Source: Armatimonadaceae bacterium
GTDB taxonomy: Bacteria > Armatimonadota > Armatimonadia > Armatimonadales > Armatimonadaceae
Length of the DNA stretch: 40,180 nucleotides
Direction: 5' to 3'
Assembly: GCA_030446525.1 (NCBI GenBank)
Contig: JAUJNC010000028.1
Location: forward strand, 1 to 40,180
Shown here: one piece after another, positions 16,016-24,603 of the stretch
Layout of the letters: each line of letters begins with the position of its first letter
Numbering within the stretch: position 1 is the stretch's first letter
The notes under the pieces: model-generated
The model's input: only the letters and a program-made list of their open reading frames with translations
What the model was told of the DNA's origin: nothing
Database searches by the model: none
Program-made: the position numbers and the translations under genes

Positions 16016-16674
16016 AAGAGTATATCGACCCGTTCGTGATCGCAAACACCGTACGAATGACCGGGAGTCTCCGGCGCGGCTCACAGGCGGCTTTGGTGGA
16101 GAGGGATTCGGACGTAGGGCTGGTCGACGCATGGATCGACCGGTACGGGTACCATGCCATCCCCGCGCACAGCTTGGAGAACCTGGTCGGCGCTGTGGAG
16201 ATCCTCGCGGGAGATGGCTGGGGGATCGCCTGCGCGAGCGTGACCGGCGCCGAGAGAATGCCGGAAGATAAACGGGTTCCGCTCCGACGTTTCCCGTGGT
16301 TCACCGGTACATGGCAAGAGATAGTAGAAGATGCACGGGGGCTATCGGGTGGCAGGATGTGCCTGGCGGTACTTCCCGTCGATGCGGACGAATCCGTGGA
16401 ACTATCGTCAGACCGCGACGACGAAGCGGCTCCTTCCAGAAGCCGCGGACGCGATGGCGTGAGCAAAGCGTGGTCGGGCCGGAATGCCAGACGTACCTCC
16501 CTCATAAGGAAGCGGCTTCAGCAGGGCCTAACGGCCGGGGAACAGGAGGAACTGGACCGGCTGCAATCCGAAATGAGCAGACAGATAAATGCCACTTTCC
16601 CACTCCCCTTTGACGCACTGGACAGACTGGAAGAGTACGTTGATCAAGCCGAGCGGCGTTTGTCTGGTCGGTAG
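16012..16674 (+). CDS. DUF4435-like protein with a coiled C-terminus
   Basis: 220 residues from a GTG start overlapping the ATPase stop (GTGA). Residues 1-70 resemble the start of DUF4435: a KEYIDPFVIANTVRM lead, ALVERDSD in place of the usual VEGxxD, and IPAHSLENLVGAVEIL. The expected core with a hydrophobic strand plus VDAD is not found at its normal position; the middle (~75-150) is low in recognisable structure, although LPVDADES occurs near 123-130. The end (~155-215: RRTSLIRKRLQQGLTAGEQE, then LDRLQSEMSRQINA) is a helical block of a type seen next to HNH genes. The chain may be a fusion with part of the DUF4435 core lost. Role unknown; inferred partner of the ATPase. Confidence 0.55.
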   Translation: MKEYIDPFVIANTVRMTGSLRRGSQAALVERDSDVGLVDAWIDRYGYHAIPAHSLENLVGAVEILAGDGWGIACASVTGAERMPEDKRVPLRRFPWFTGTWQEIVEDARGLSGGRMCLAVLPVDADESVELSSDRDDEAAPSRSRGRDGVSKAWSGRNARRTSLIRKRLQQGLTAGEQEELDRLQSEMSRQINATFPLPFDALDRLEEYVDQAERRLSGR

Positions 16675-16676
16675 CG

Positions 16677-17288
16677 ATGTTCTTCGAGTACCCTTCCAAA
16701 CCGCACGTTCGCAGGCATGGCCCAGCAGGGTACACAGCGTACACGGCGTATAAGCCGTGGCTGCGTGACGAGTTTGTCTTCCGATGTGCCTACTGTCTGG
16801 TCCGGGAACGCTGGTACCCGAACGAGCAGGCGAGTTTCAGCACCGACCACTTTATCCCGCAAATCGTCGCGCCAGGCCGGGTGCTCGATTACGACAACTT
16901 GGTTTACGCCTGCACCCGGTGCAATTCATGGAAGCAGGACAACATCACTCTGAACCCTTGCCAGGTAGCGATGGGCGAATTCCTTCGGGTCAATGAGGAC
17001 GGGACCATTGAGGCGATGACGCCAGAAGCGGTTGAGCATGTCCAAGTGCTCGGCCTAGATGATTCAATCCTGACGAAGTTCCGACGAAAGATGATTCGCC
17101 TAATGAAGAGACTGGAGGCTTTACCCGACGAGAGGTCTAAGGCGGAACTCCGGGAGTGGTTCGGATTTCCGGATGATCTTCCTAACCTGGCAGTGCTGCG
17201 ACCACGCCGGGGGAACACCCGACCTGAAGGAGTCGCCCAATGCTACTATGAACGGCGGCGGGCAGGCGAATTACCGGAACTATATTGA
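16677..17288 (+). CDS. HNH endonuclease
   Basis: 203 residues. The zinc-stabilised HNH fold is clear: CAYC at 37-40, STDHFIPQ with D57-H58 as the first HN position, DYDNLVYACTRCNSWKQDN with C79, C82 and N83. The N-terminal AYKPWLRDEFVFRC segment is typical of small HNH nucleases. The C-terminal ~100 residues are a helical region ending in YYERRRAGELPELY and could bind the ATPase. The ATG is two bases after the stop of the preceding gene, so all three genes are one unit. Metal-dependent DNA cleavage is the family activity. An ATPase plus HNH pair is the Septu (PtuA/PtuB) layout, here with an extra gene between. Confidence 0.88.
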   Translation: MFFEYPSKPHVRRHGPAGYTAYTAYKPWLRDEFVFRCAYCLVRERWYPNEQASFSTDHFIPQIVAPGRVLDYDNLVYACTRCNSWKQDNITLNPCQVAMGEFLRVNEDGTIEAMTPEAVEHVQVLGLDDSILTKFRRKMIRLMKRLEALPDERSKAELREWFGFPDDLPNLAVLRPRRGNTRPEGVAQCYYERRRAGELPELY

Positions 17289-17949
17289 CAGCTTGACACC
17301 TTCGGCGGTACTGCGAAATGCCTTCCCATTGCTCATCCCTGCAGGAGTGGCCGGTAAAAGCCGGTGAGGTTAACACCACGCGGCGCACATCGCCTTTGCT
17401 CCTAAAGTAGTCAGCGGCAGGAGACGTGGATGACGAAAGCTTGCTTGACATGGCCCAACAAGCTTGGTTTTCGGTAACTGGCCGCGGACCTTCAGACGGG
17501 ACGAAATCCGTATTATTGCGAGGTAATTTCGAAAGTCAATTTCTCGTCTGCTTTGCACCTGCATATTGTGCCGCTACCAAAGTGACGCGCTACATGTTGT
17601 AGCGCCTCCGGCCTTCGGACAGACTTTTGGAATTACCTCTTGCGTCTGAAGTGGGTGAGGACCCCAGACAATCCACATCCCAGCAATGGGGCAATCTCAC
17701 AGGAGGAGGCACCACAATGGCGCAAGTCGAACCGGCCCCGGACCGGTGCTTTGCTTCGCGCCTGAACGGTAGCAGCGCCAGTTCATCAGCGGCTTCGTAG
17801 TACAATCACCGTAGGATGACTGCGGAAGTAACAGAACCGGGAAGAAAACGTCGGCGAGAGAATCATCATCGATGTGGGAACCGGCGAACATGTCGCGCCG
17901 TGGGTAAGACCTGTATACGGAAGCCCAAACATCCCGTAGAGCAAGCCCG
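17289..17949. other. Decayed stretch with small frames and hairpins
   Basis: No convincing gene. Noted: a 58-codon GTG frame (17426-17602, begins VDDESLLDMAQQAWFSVTG) with an AGGAGA too close to its start; a perfect 7-bp hairpin GCGCTAC/GTAGCGC (17587-17605) at its end; a 27-codon ATG frame (17717-17800, MAQVEPAPDRCFASRL) behind an excellent AGGAGGAGG; and a short protein-like run RIIIDVGTGEHVAPW before 17940 with no start. I see these as remnants or very small genes, none recognised. Confidence 0.4.
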
Positions 17950-18402
17950 ATGATCGCAACCAAAGCCTACGAAGAAGTCATTGACTTCATCGCCGCGGGC
18001 AGCAGCCCGAGCAACGTCGCGGCCTTCCGGCCCTCCGAGGCGGCCAGAGCGCGCGTGGCGGAACTCGTCGCCCGGGAGAAGGCGGAGGGCCTAAGCGCCG
18101 ACGAGAAAGCCGAGATGGAGGACTACCTGCGGCTGGAGCATATCATGCGCCTTGCCAAAGCCCGCGCCAAGCCATTTGCTGTCTGCCAAGTAGCCCGCGC
18201 ACGGACCGCTGGAGTGACCACTTCCGACTCGATAGCAGCGACGGCATCACGATTGTGCCGCTCACCGAGTTGGCGAGGCTACAGCCCGCATCTTCGGCTT
18301 CCAACACGAGCGAGCGTTTGTTGGAGCGGCAAGCCTTGCAGGTGGTCGGCAGATATCCTAGCCCAGCCGCACAGCGACACACGGGTGGCGGCGGGACCCT
18401 AA
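17950..18402 (+). CDS. Small conserved hypothetical protein, C-terminus replaced
   Basis: The first ~74 residues (MIATKAYEEVIDFIAAGSSP, SNVAAFRPSEAARARVAELV, EKAEMEDYLRLEHIMRLAKA) match a type of ~75-80 residue helical protein that I know as frequently placed directly upstream of HNH nuclease genes. In those proteins the chain ends just after LAKARAR. Here the frame runs on for ~76 residues of non-protein-like sequence to 18402, and the next recognisable DNA is the tail of an HNH gene in another frame. A deletion therefore probably removed the natural stop and the front of the HNH gene. Function unknown. Confidence 0.6.
   Translation: MIATKAYEEVIDFIAAGSSPSNVAAFRPSEAARARVAELVAREKAEGLSADEKAEMEDYLRLEHIMRLAKARAKPFAVCQVARARTAGVTTSDSIAATASRLCRSPSWRGYSPHLRLPTRASVCWSGKPCRWSADILAQPHSDTRVAAGP
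18204..18363 (+). pseudogene. C-terminal remnant of an HNH endonuclease gene
   Basis: One frame reads DRWSDHFRLDSSDGITIVPL TE, later NTSERLLERQALQVVGRYP. This is the typical tail of HNH nucleases that carry W-x-DHF after the zinc site and end in an ERQALxxxGRYP-like helix. Between the two parts another frame reads GEATARIFGF, the expected filler, so two compensating indels are present. The HNH core itself is missing upstream, where the frame meets the small hypothetical gene. No start codon or ribosome-binding site remains. Confidence 0.6.
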
Positions 18403-18553
18403 CTACGCGTTGCAGGCGTCGACCCGAGAACCTGCGGGGCTGCGTGCCACATTCGTCAAACATCTGATCTACAGGGGCCTCCTCGGCCCGTGTCTTGCCG
18501 CGTTCGACGGCTACCATGAAACGCCCGCCCGCGGATGGGGCTGATGCGAGGGG

Positions 18554-19996
18554 ATGATGCGAACTATGTGTCTTGCGCGGCGGGCGACGATCGCCCTGTG
18601 TGCGCTTTTTGTTCTGGCGGTGACGGCTCCGGCCGCGGAGCGGCCGCCCAACATCGTGCTGATCTTTGCCGACGACCTGGGCTGGGGCGACGTCGGCTTC
18701 AACGGGCGGACCGAGTGGAAAACGCCCCATCTGGACCGCCTGGCGCGGCAGGGGACCGTTTTCCGCCGCTGGTACGCCGGCGGCGTCACCTGCGCGCCCT
18801 CCCGCGCCGTGCTGCTGACAGGCAAGTACACCATCCACAACGGCGCGCCCGGAAACCAGAGCGATCTCCCTCGCGGCGAGGTCACCGTCGCCGAGGCTCT
18901 GAAGCAGCGGGGCTACGTCACCGGCCTGTTCGGCAAGTGGCACCACGGCCGGCCGCGCCCCGGCGAGCAGAGCTACGTGCATCCCCTGGACCAGGGCTTC
19001 GACGAGTTCTTCGGCTTCACCAACGCGTCCCACGCGTGGCAGAAGTTCCCCAAGGAGCTCTGGGACGGGCGCGCGATGAAGCCGGTGAGTGGCTATGCCG
19101 ACACGCTCTTCACGGACCGTGGCGTCGACTTCCTCCGGCGCAACAAGGACAGGCCGTTCTTTCTTTACCTGCCGTACACGAACTCCCACTTCAACATCGA
19201 GGCCCCGCCCGGAGATGTGACCGAGCACAAAGGTACGTTCACGGAGAAGGACCCGGCCAAGCCGCTCAACGCCACCTACGCCGCGATGGTGACGCGCCTG
19301 GACAAGGAGGTCGGCCGCGTCCTGAAGGCCCTGGACGACCTGGGCCTGGCCGCAAACACGCTCGTTGTTTTCTCCTGCGACCACGGCGCGACCTTCGAGC
19401 CGAACAACCAGGGCACGTCGGCCTACCACGACAGTAACCGCCCGTTCCGGGGCCAGAAGCGCACGCTCTGGGAGGGCGGCGTCCGCGTGCCCGGCGTGGT
19501 GCGCTGGCCGGGCAGGGTCCCCGCCGGGAGGGTCTCGGGCGAGATCGTGCACATGATCGACGTGCTGCCGACGTTGCTCGCCGCCGCGGGCGCCCGCCCG
19601 GACCCGGCCTGGAAGGTGGACGGGCGCAGCCTGCTGGCGGTGTGGGCGGGCAGGGAGAAAGCCCCCGAACGCACGCTCTTCTGGGAGTGGCTCGCCGAAG
19701 GCACCTTCCAGCTGGCGGCGATGCGCGGCGACTTCAAGCTGGTGATCCCGGACAGGGCCCTGTTCGAGACCGTCCGCGATCCCGGCGCGGCGAAAGCGGG
19801 CGGCGTGTCCCGGCAGCCGGAACTCTATGACGTGGCCACAGACCCCGCCGAGCGGCGATCCGTCTACTTCGAGCACCAGCCCCTGGCCCGGCAGCTCCAG
19901 CAGGAGCTGCTGGCGTGGCTGGCGACGGAAACCGAAGAATCGAAGCAGGGCAGGCAGGCATACAACACGGCGGAAAAAGAAGGAAAGGCCCGGTGA
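18554..19996 (+). CDS. Secreted sulfatase (arylsulfatase family)
   Basis: 480 residues. Signal peptide with hydrophobic core (ATIALCALFVLAVTAPAAA type, cleavage near residue 28). The alkaline-phosphatase-like fold starts at NIVLIFADDLGWGDVGF, where D40-D41 bind calcium. The formylglycine motif is CAPSR with C80, followed by AVLLTGKYTIHNG. Other metal/substrate residues are in GKWHHG and FSCDHGATFEPN. Length is normal. Activity requires conversion of C80 to formylglycine by an FGE enzyme, not in this window. Substrate unknown: probably a sulfated carbohydrate or ester. ATGs at 18554, 18557 and 18566 all keep the signal peptide; GAGGGG at 18548-18553 fits 18566 best. The 150 bases before it hold no gene beyond the decayed HNH tail. 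Confidence 0.92.
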   Translation: MMRTMCLARRATIALCALFVLAVTAPAAERPPNIVLIFADDLGWGDVGFNGRTEWKTPHLDRLARQGTVFRRWYAGGVTCAPSRAVLLTGKYTIHNGAPGNQSDLPRGEVTVAEALKQRGYVTGLFGKWHHGRPRPGEQSYVHPLDQGFDEFFGFTNASHAWQKFPKELWDGRAMKPVSGYADTLFTDRGVDFLRRNKDRPFFLYLPYTNSHFNIEAPPGDVTEHKGTFTEKDPAKPLNATYAAMVTRLDKEVGRVLKALDDLGLAANTLVVFSCDHGATFEPNNQGTSAYHDSNRPFRGQKRTLWEGGVRVPGVVRWPGRVPAGRVSGEIVHMIDVLPTLLAAAGARPDPAWKVDGRSLLAVWAGREKAPERTLFWEWLAEGTFQLAAMRGDFKLVIPDRALFETVRDPGAAKAGGVSRQPELYDVATDPAERRSVYFEHQPLARQLQQELLAWLATETEESKQGRQAYNTAEKEGKAR

Positions 19997-20059
19997 ATAG
20001 GATATTTAACGGGGGCGTTTACTGGCTACGGAGGGGCGCGCGGGCGGTCTTTTGGGCGT

Positions 20060-20815
20060 TCAAGACGGGAGGAATCGGCGCATCCAGGCCACGGCGCGAG
20101 TCGCCATGTCGGGCGTGAACTCGTGGCCGACGCCGGGGTACTCCACGAGGGACAGGCGCTCGGCGTCGTCCGCATAGTGCGTTCGGAGGGCCGCGTGCAG
20201 CGCGCGGGCGCCGGCGACCGGCACAACGGCGTCCCCGGCGCCGTGGAGCAGCAGCAGCGGGCGCGGCCAGAAGCGCTCGGGGTAGCTGAGGGGGCTTTGG
20301 GCGCGCGCCAGCTCCAGGGCGCCGGGTGGGAGGTACGCCCCCTGCGGCACGAGGGTCCAGTCCGGGTTTCCCGAGATGCTGACGATCACGGCGGCGCGTG
20401 GGTCGGTCACGGCGGCCTTGAGCGCGACGTAGCCGCCCATCGAGTGCCCGATGATGCCGTAGCGGTCGCTGCCGAAGTAGGCGGCCAGCGTGCCCAGATC
20501 CGCGACCGTCCCCAGGACGGCCTCGGCGAAGAGGAGCGCGAACTCGACGCCCAGGTTCCCGGACAGCAGGGCCGCCGCTTCCGGCGTGGCGCGCTCGCCG
20601 TGGTGCCGGGCGTCCAGGGTGCAGGCGAGGAACCCCTCGGCCGCGAGTGACAGGCACAGCTCGATGTGCCGCTCCTTGCGGCTGAGCAGCCCGTGCACCA
20701 CGAACACCAGCGGCCGCGGCGTTTGCCCTTCGAAGGGTTCCTGGGCGAACGTCAGGGCGGTGATGTCCTTGGCCCGGTGCTTCTCGATTCGGACCAGCTG
20801 GCTGCTTTCGCGCAT
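20060..20815 (-). CDS. Alpha/beta hydrolase (serine esterase/peptidase-like)
   Basis: 251 residues from the ATG at 20815; the open frame extends to 20884, but those residues are rich in Arg and reach into the opposite promoter. The strand-helix pattern and catalytic residues are plain: oxyanion/strand VFVVHGLLSRKERH, nucleophile elbow GHSMGG, acid in LLHGAGDAVVP, histidine in YPGVGHEFTPD. The DARHHGERATPE segment is common in dienelactone-hydrolase-like and YtaP-like members. No signal peptide, so cytoplasmic. Substrate unknown. It converges with the sulfatase gene, 63 bases apart, and diverges from the peptide-binding protein gene. Confidence 0.85.
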   Translation of the reverse strand: MRESSQLVRIEKHRAKDITALTFAQEPFEGQTPRPLVFVVHGLLSRKERHIELCLSLAAEGFLACTLDARHHGERATPEAAALLSGNLGVEFALLFAEAVLGTVADLGTLAAYFGSDRYGIIGHSMGGYVALKAAVTDPRAAVIVSISGNPDWTLVPQGAYLPPGALELARAQSPLSYPERFWPRPLLLLHGAGDAVVPVAGARALHAALRTHYADDAERLSLVEYPGVGHEFTPDMATRAVAWMRRFLPS

Positions 20816-20868
20816 GGGATAGCAGTTCCGCGCGCCGCGGCCCGTTTCCTGCCGGCGACACCACCGCC

Positions 20869-20898
20869 TTGCCGCCCCCTGCATCCCTGTGCTATAAT
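20869..20898 (+). promoter_or_regulatory. Promoter of the peptide importer operon
   Basis: -35 TTGCCG (20869-20874), 18-base spacer, -10 TATAAT (20893-20898) with TGC directly before it (extended -10). Leader ~33 bases to the GTG at 20938, with AAGGAG at 20921-20926. Confidence 0.7.
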
Positions 20899-20937
20899 TT
20901 TCCCATCCTTTTCCCGTTTCAAGGAGAACCCCGCGCC

Positions 20938-22578
20938 GTGTCTTTTTTCCTCCTTGCGCGCCGCCGTGTCGCGCTCGGACTGGCCTTCGGCGCCTTGTTG
21001 GTCGCCGCCGGGTGCGGTAACCGGGGCGGCAGCCGCAGCGCCGGCGACCACGTGCCCGGCGTGCTGCGCTACGCGCTGGTCAATGAGCCCACGACGCTCG
21101 ACCCGGCCCTGGTTTCCGACGGCTACACGATCGACCTGCTGATGCAGATCTACGAGGGGCTGGTCGGCTGGGACGAGAAGAACCAGATCGTCCCTGTGCT
21201 CGCCGCGTCGCTGCCTGAGGTGTCCCCGGACGGCAGAACATACACGTTCACGCTCCGCGACGGGGCGAAGTTCACGAACGGCCGGGCGGTCACCGCCCAG
21301 GACGTGAAGTACTCGCTCACGCGCGCCCTGGACCCCGAGCTCAACTCGCCCGTCGTCATGACGTACCTGAACGACATCGAGGGCGCCGAGGCGGTGGCGA
21401 AGGGCAAGGCGACCGAGCTGACCGGGGTCACGGTCGTGGACCCGAAGACGGTGCGGATCCGGCTGGTCGCGCCGCGGGCCTACTTCCTGGGTAAGCTGAC
21501 CTACCCCACCGCCTACGTGCTCGCCCGGGAGGAGGTGGAGAAGGGGGCGACAAGCACGGAGGGGGGCGCGAAGACCATCGACGCCAAGAACTCGGTGGGC
21601 ACGGGGCCGTTCACACTCCGGTCGTACACGCCCCAGGGCAAGGTGGTGCTGGCCGCCAACGCGGGCTACTGGGGCGGCAAGCCCCGGCTGAGCGCGATCG
21701 AGCGGCCCATCGTCCTCGACGCGCAGACGCGGCGCAACCTGTACGACGCGGGGCAGCTGGACGTCCTGACGGACATCCCCAAGGGCGAGTACGAGCGCGA
21801 CCGCAACGACCCCCTGCTGAAGGACCAGATCAAACGGTTCAACCGCGCGGCCGTCTACTACCTCGGCCTGAACCAGACGCAATATGCCCCGTTCCGCGAC
21901 CGCCGGGTGCGGCAGGCGATCGCGCACGCCATCGACAAGGACGCCATCGTCCACAACGTCCTGCTGGACGTCACTCCCAAAGCGGAGGGCGTGGTCCCCA
22001 TCGGCATCCCCGGCTACGACCCGGCGCTGAAGGGGCCGGCCTACGACCCCGACCGGGCCAAAGCCCTGCTCGCCGAGGCCGGGTACCCCAACGGCCAGGG
22101 TCTGCCCCCCCTCACGCTCACGTTCCGCGAAAAGTGGCCGGACCTGCGCAAGACCGGCGAGGTCGTCCAGCAGCAGCTCGCGGCTATCGGGGTCAAGCTC
22201 AACCTGAACGAGATGGAGTGGGGCGCGTTCCTGCGGGCCACCGACGACCGGCGCGTCGACTTCCTCCACATGCGCTGGTCCGCCGACTACCTGGACCCGC
22301 AGAACTTCCTGTCGGTCCTGCTGCACTCGGAGGCGCCGGAGAACCGCGTCGCCTACGCCAACCCGGAGTTCGACGCCCTGCTCGAGCAGGCGGACGCCGA
22401 GATGGACCCGGCGCGGCGCACGGCGCTGTACCGCAAGGCCGAGCGCCTCGTGGTGGCGGACGCGCCCTGGGTGCCGCTCTAGGTCCAGCGCGACATCGAG
22501 ATGGTCCGCCCCTCCGTCACGGGCATCCGCGACTCGCTCATGGGCCACCTGCCGCACACCACGACGCGGGTAGAATGA
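20938..22578 (+). CDS. Peptide/oligopeptide ABC importer binding lipoprotein, in-frame TAG near the end
   Basis: Family 5 solute-binding protein (DppA/OppA class). The GTG start gives a lipoprotein signal (FFLLARRRVALGLAFGALL, lipobox VAAGC). Then YALVNEPTTLDPALVSDGYT, LMQIYEGLVGWD, RDGAKFTNGRAVTAQDVKYS and VRQAIAHAIDKDAIVHNVLL are diagnostic. At 22480-22482 a TAG interrupts APWVPL / VQRDIEMVRPSVTG; reading through gives a natural end at 22578 (547 codons in all). Relatives usually have tyrosine near here, so TAC to TAG is the simplest change. TAG also ends other genes in the window (for example pheS), so recoding is unlikely; an error or a recent mutation is. A stop here would remove ~31 residues. 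Followed by both permease genes. Confidence 0.88.
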
Positions 22579-22585
22579 ACAGCTC

Positions 22586-22679
22586 ACCCCCCGGCCCCCT
22601 CTCCTGCAAGGAGAGGGGGGGAAGAGACTGCGGCCATGGCATTCTCCCCCTTCCCGGTAAGGGAAGGGGGCCGGGGGGT
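22586..22679. repeat. GC-rich composite palindrome (REP/MITE-like)
   Basis: Outer 15-bp perfect inverted repeats, ACCCCCCGGCCCCCT (22586-22600) and its complement (22665-22679), enclose two perfect 10-bp hairpins: CCCCCTCTCC/GGAGAGGGGG (22595-22619) and CCCCCTTCCC/GGGAAGGGGG (22646-22670). It fills the gap between the binding protein and the first permease and reaches within seven bases of the permease ATG. Confidence 0.75.
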
Positions 22680-22685
22680 TAGGTC

Positions 22686-23657
22686 ATGCTGCACTTCCTC
22701 CTCCGGCGCCTCGCCCTGGCCGTGCCCACCCTGCTCGCCATCTCGCTGCTGGTCTTCTTCGCCGCCTACCTTTCGCCCGCCGACCCGGTCGACATCATCC
22801 TCGGCCAGCACGCGGCCCCGGAGGCCAAGGCGCGCACGCGCCGTCAGTGGGGCCTGGATCGCCCGCCGCTTGTGCGCTACGGCGACTACGTGTGGGGCAT
22901 CGTCACCCGCGGCGACTTCGGGCGCTCGTTCTTCCACAACAACGAGCCGGTCCTGGACATCATCCGGCGCGGCTTCCCCAACACCGCCCTGCTGGCCACC
23001 GCCGCGCTGCTCGTCGCGCTCGCCGCCGGCGTGCCCCTGGGGATCGGGGCCGCCGTGCGGGCCAACCGCGCCCCGGACCGCATCGCCATGGCGGCCGCGC
23101 TGGCGGGCGTCGCCGTGCCGTCGTTCGTGCTCGGGCCCGTGCTCGTGCTCCTGCTTTCGTCGCGGCTGGGCTGGCTGCCGCCGATCGGGTTCTCGCCGGA
23201 GGGCCGGATGGGCTGGGAGTATTTCGTGCTCCCCGTCGCGGTGCTTTCCGCGCGCTCGGCCGCCCTGATCGCGCGGCTGACGCGCTCGTCGATGCTGGAG
23301 GTTTTGCGGCAGGACTATATCCGCACGGCGCGGGCCAAGGGGCTGCCGGGACGCGTGATCCTGTTCAAGCACGCGCTGAAGAACGCCTTCCCGCCGATCC
23401 TGACCGTGGCCGGGACGACCTTCGGCTACCTGCTGTCCGGCTCGTTCGTGGTCGAGACCTTTTTCACCATCCCCGGGATCGGGAACCAGTCGATCACGGC
23501 GATCCTCCAGCGTGACTACCCGGTGATCCAGGGCATGGCCCTGCTGCTGGCGACCGTCTTCGTGCTGGTGAACCTCGTGGTGGACATCCTGTACGGCGTG
23601 CTCGACCCGCGGGCGCGCGTGGCCGGCGCGCCGCGCCAGCGGAAGGCGGCGTTGTAG
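22686..23657 (+). CDS. Peptide ABC importer permease, DppB/OppB type
   Basis: 323 residues, the usual length. Begins MLHFLLRRLALAVPTLLAIS with the first helix, then the periplasmic DPVDIILGQHAAPE and FGRSFFHNNEPVLD that mark the B-type permease. The EAA loop, which contacts the ATPase, is DYIRTARAKGLPGRVILFKH. Six membrane helices are visible, ending VFVLVNLVVDILYGVLDPR. It pairs with the next permease (two-base gap). No ATPase gene lies next to them within the window. The ATG has only GGTTAGGTC from the palindrome as ribosome-binding site. Confidence 0.93.
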   Translation: MLHFLLRRLALAVPTLLAISLLVFFAAYLSPADPVDIILGQHAAPEAKARTRRQWGLDRPPLVRYGDYVWGIVTRGDFGRSFFHNNEPVLDIIRRGFPNTALLATAALLVALAAGVPLGIGAAVRANRAPDRIAMAAALAGVAVPSFVLGPVLVLLLSSRLGWLPPIGFSPEGRMGWEYFVLPVAVLSARSAALIARLTRSSMLEVLRQDYIRTARAKGLPGRVILFKHALKNAFPPILTVAGTTFGYLLSGSFVVETFFTIPGIGNQSITAILQRDYPVIQGMALLLATVFVLVNLVVDILYGVLDPRARVAGAPRQRKAAL

Positions 23658-23659
23658 CG

Positions 23660-24603
23660 ATGCCGGACGCCAACGTCGAGCTGGTCGCCCCCAACGCGCC
23701 GGGCGAAACGGTCACGGCCGAGCTGGCGCCCGCCGGCCGGGCCACGTGGCGGCGCCTGCTCCAGAACCCCGTCGCCGCCGCCAGCCTGCTGGTGCTCGTT
23801 TCGCTGGCGCTCGTCGCCCTGCTCGCCCCCGTCGTGGCCCCCCGCGGCTTCGCCGCGCAGGATTTCGGGCACCGGCTGGAAGGCCCGTCCGTGCGGTACC
23901 CGCTGGGCACGGACGACCTGGGGCGCGACCTGCTGTCGCGGCTCGTCTACGGCGCGCGCATCTCGCTCGGCGTCGCCCTGGCGGTCGAGGCGTTCGTGGT
24001 CACGATCGGGCTGGGGCTGGGGCTGACGGCCGGGTTCGTGGGGGGCCGCGTGGACAACGCGCTGATGCGCCTGACCGACGTGATGCTCGCCTTCCCGGAC
24101 GTGCTGCTGGCGATCCTGCTGGCGGGGACGCTCGGCGCGGCGGCCGCGGACCCGGCCACGTCCCTGCTGCTCGTGGTGATCGCCCTCGGGGTCACGGGCT
24201 GGCCGCCGCTCGCCCGGCTGGTGCGCGGCCAGGTGCTCTCGCTGCGCAAGCGCGAGTTCGTGGAGGCCGCCCGGGCGCTGGGGGCGACCCGGGCGCGCAT
24301 CGTGCTGCGCCACATCCTGCCCAACCTGCTGTCGCCGCTGCTGGTGCCGTGACCGTGGACGCGGCCGGCGTGATCTGGCCGAGGGGCGACCCTCTCGTTC
24401 CTGGGCATCGGCGTGCAGCGCCCGTACCCGTCGTGGGGCCGCATGATCAGCGACGCCGTGGGAATACCGCTCGGAGCCGCGCCTGCTCCTCCTGCCGTCC
24501 GTCGCGCTCTCGCTCACGGTGCTGGCCTTAAACTTCCTCGGCGACGGCCTGCGCGACGCCCTGGACCCCGGTCAGCGCCCCGTTGACAGGGTGGAGTCGT
24601 AGC
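23660..24603 (+). CDS. Peptide ABC importer permease, DppC/OppC type, frameshifted near the end
   Basis: C-type permease: [20 protein letters not shown] at the first helix, the periplasmic [20 protein letters not shown] hallmark, and the EAA loop [20 protein letters not shown]. The open frame stops at 24352, but repairs carry the family sequence on: one G added after CCG (~24350) gives [10 protein letters not shown]; changes near 24382 and 24454 give [20 protein letters not shown] and [20 protein letters not shown], then [11 protein letters not shown], the normal end. The restored stop at 24601-24603 overlaps the tail of the SPOR gene on the other strand. I regard it as intact in the organism. 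The usual two ATPase genes do not follow. Confidence 0.82.

Noticed and set aside
18143..19876. 577-codon minus-strand frame opposite the sulfatase
   Set aside because: Antisense shadow of a GC-rich gene; it also runs through decayed DNA.
22480..22482. TAG recoding (stop codon reassignment)
   Set aside because: pheS, the first importer permease and the DUF4435-like gene all end in TAG, and nothing else suggests suppression.
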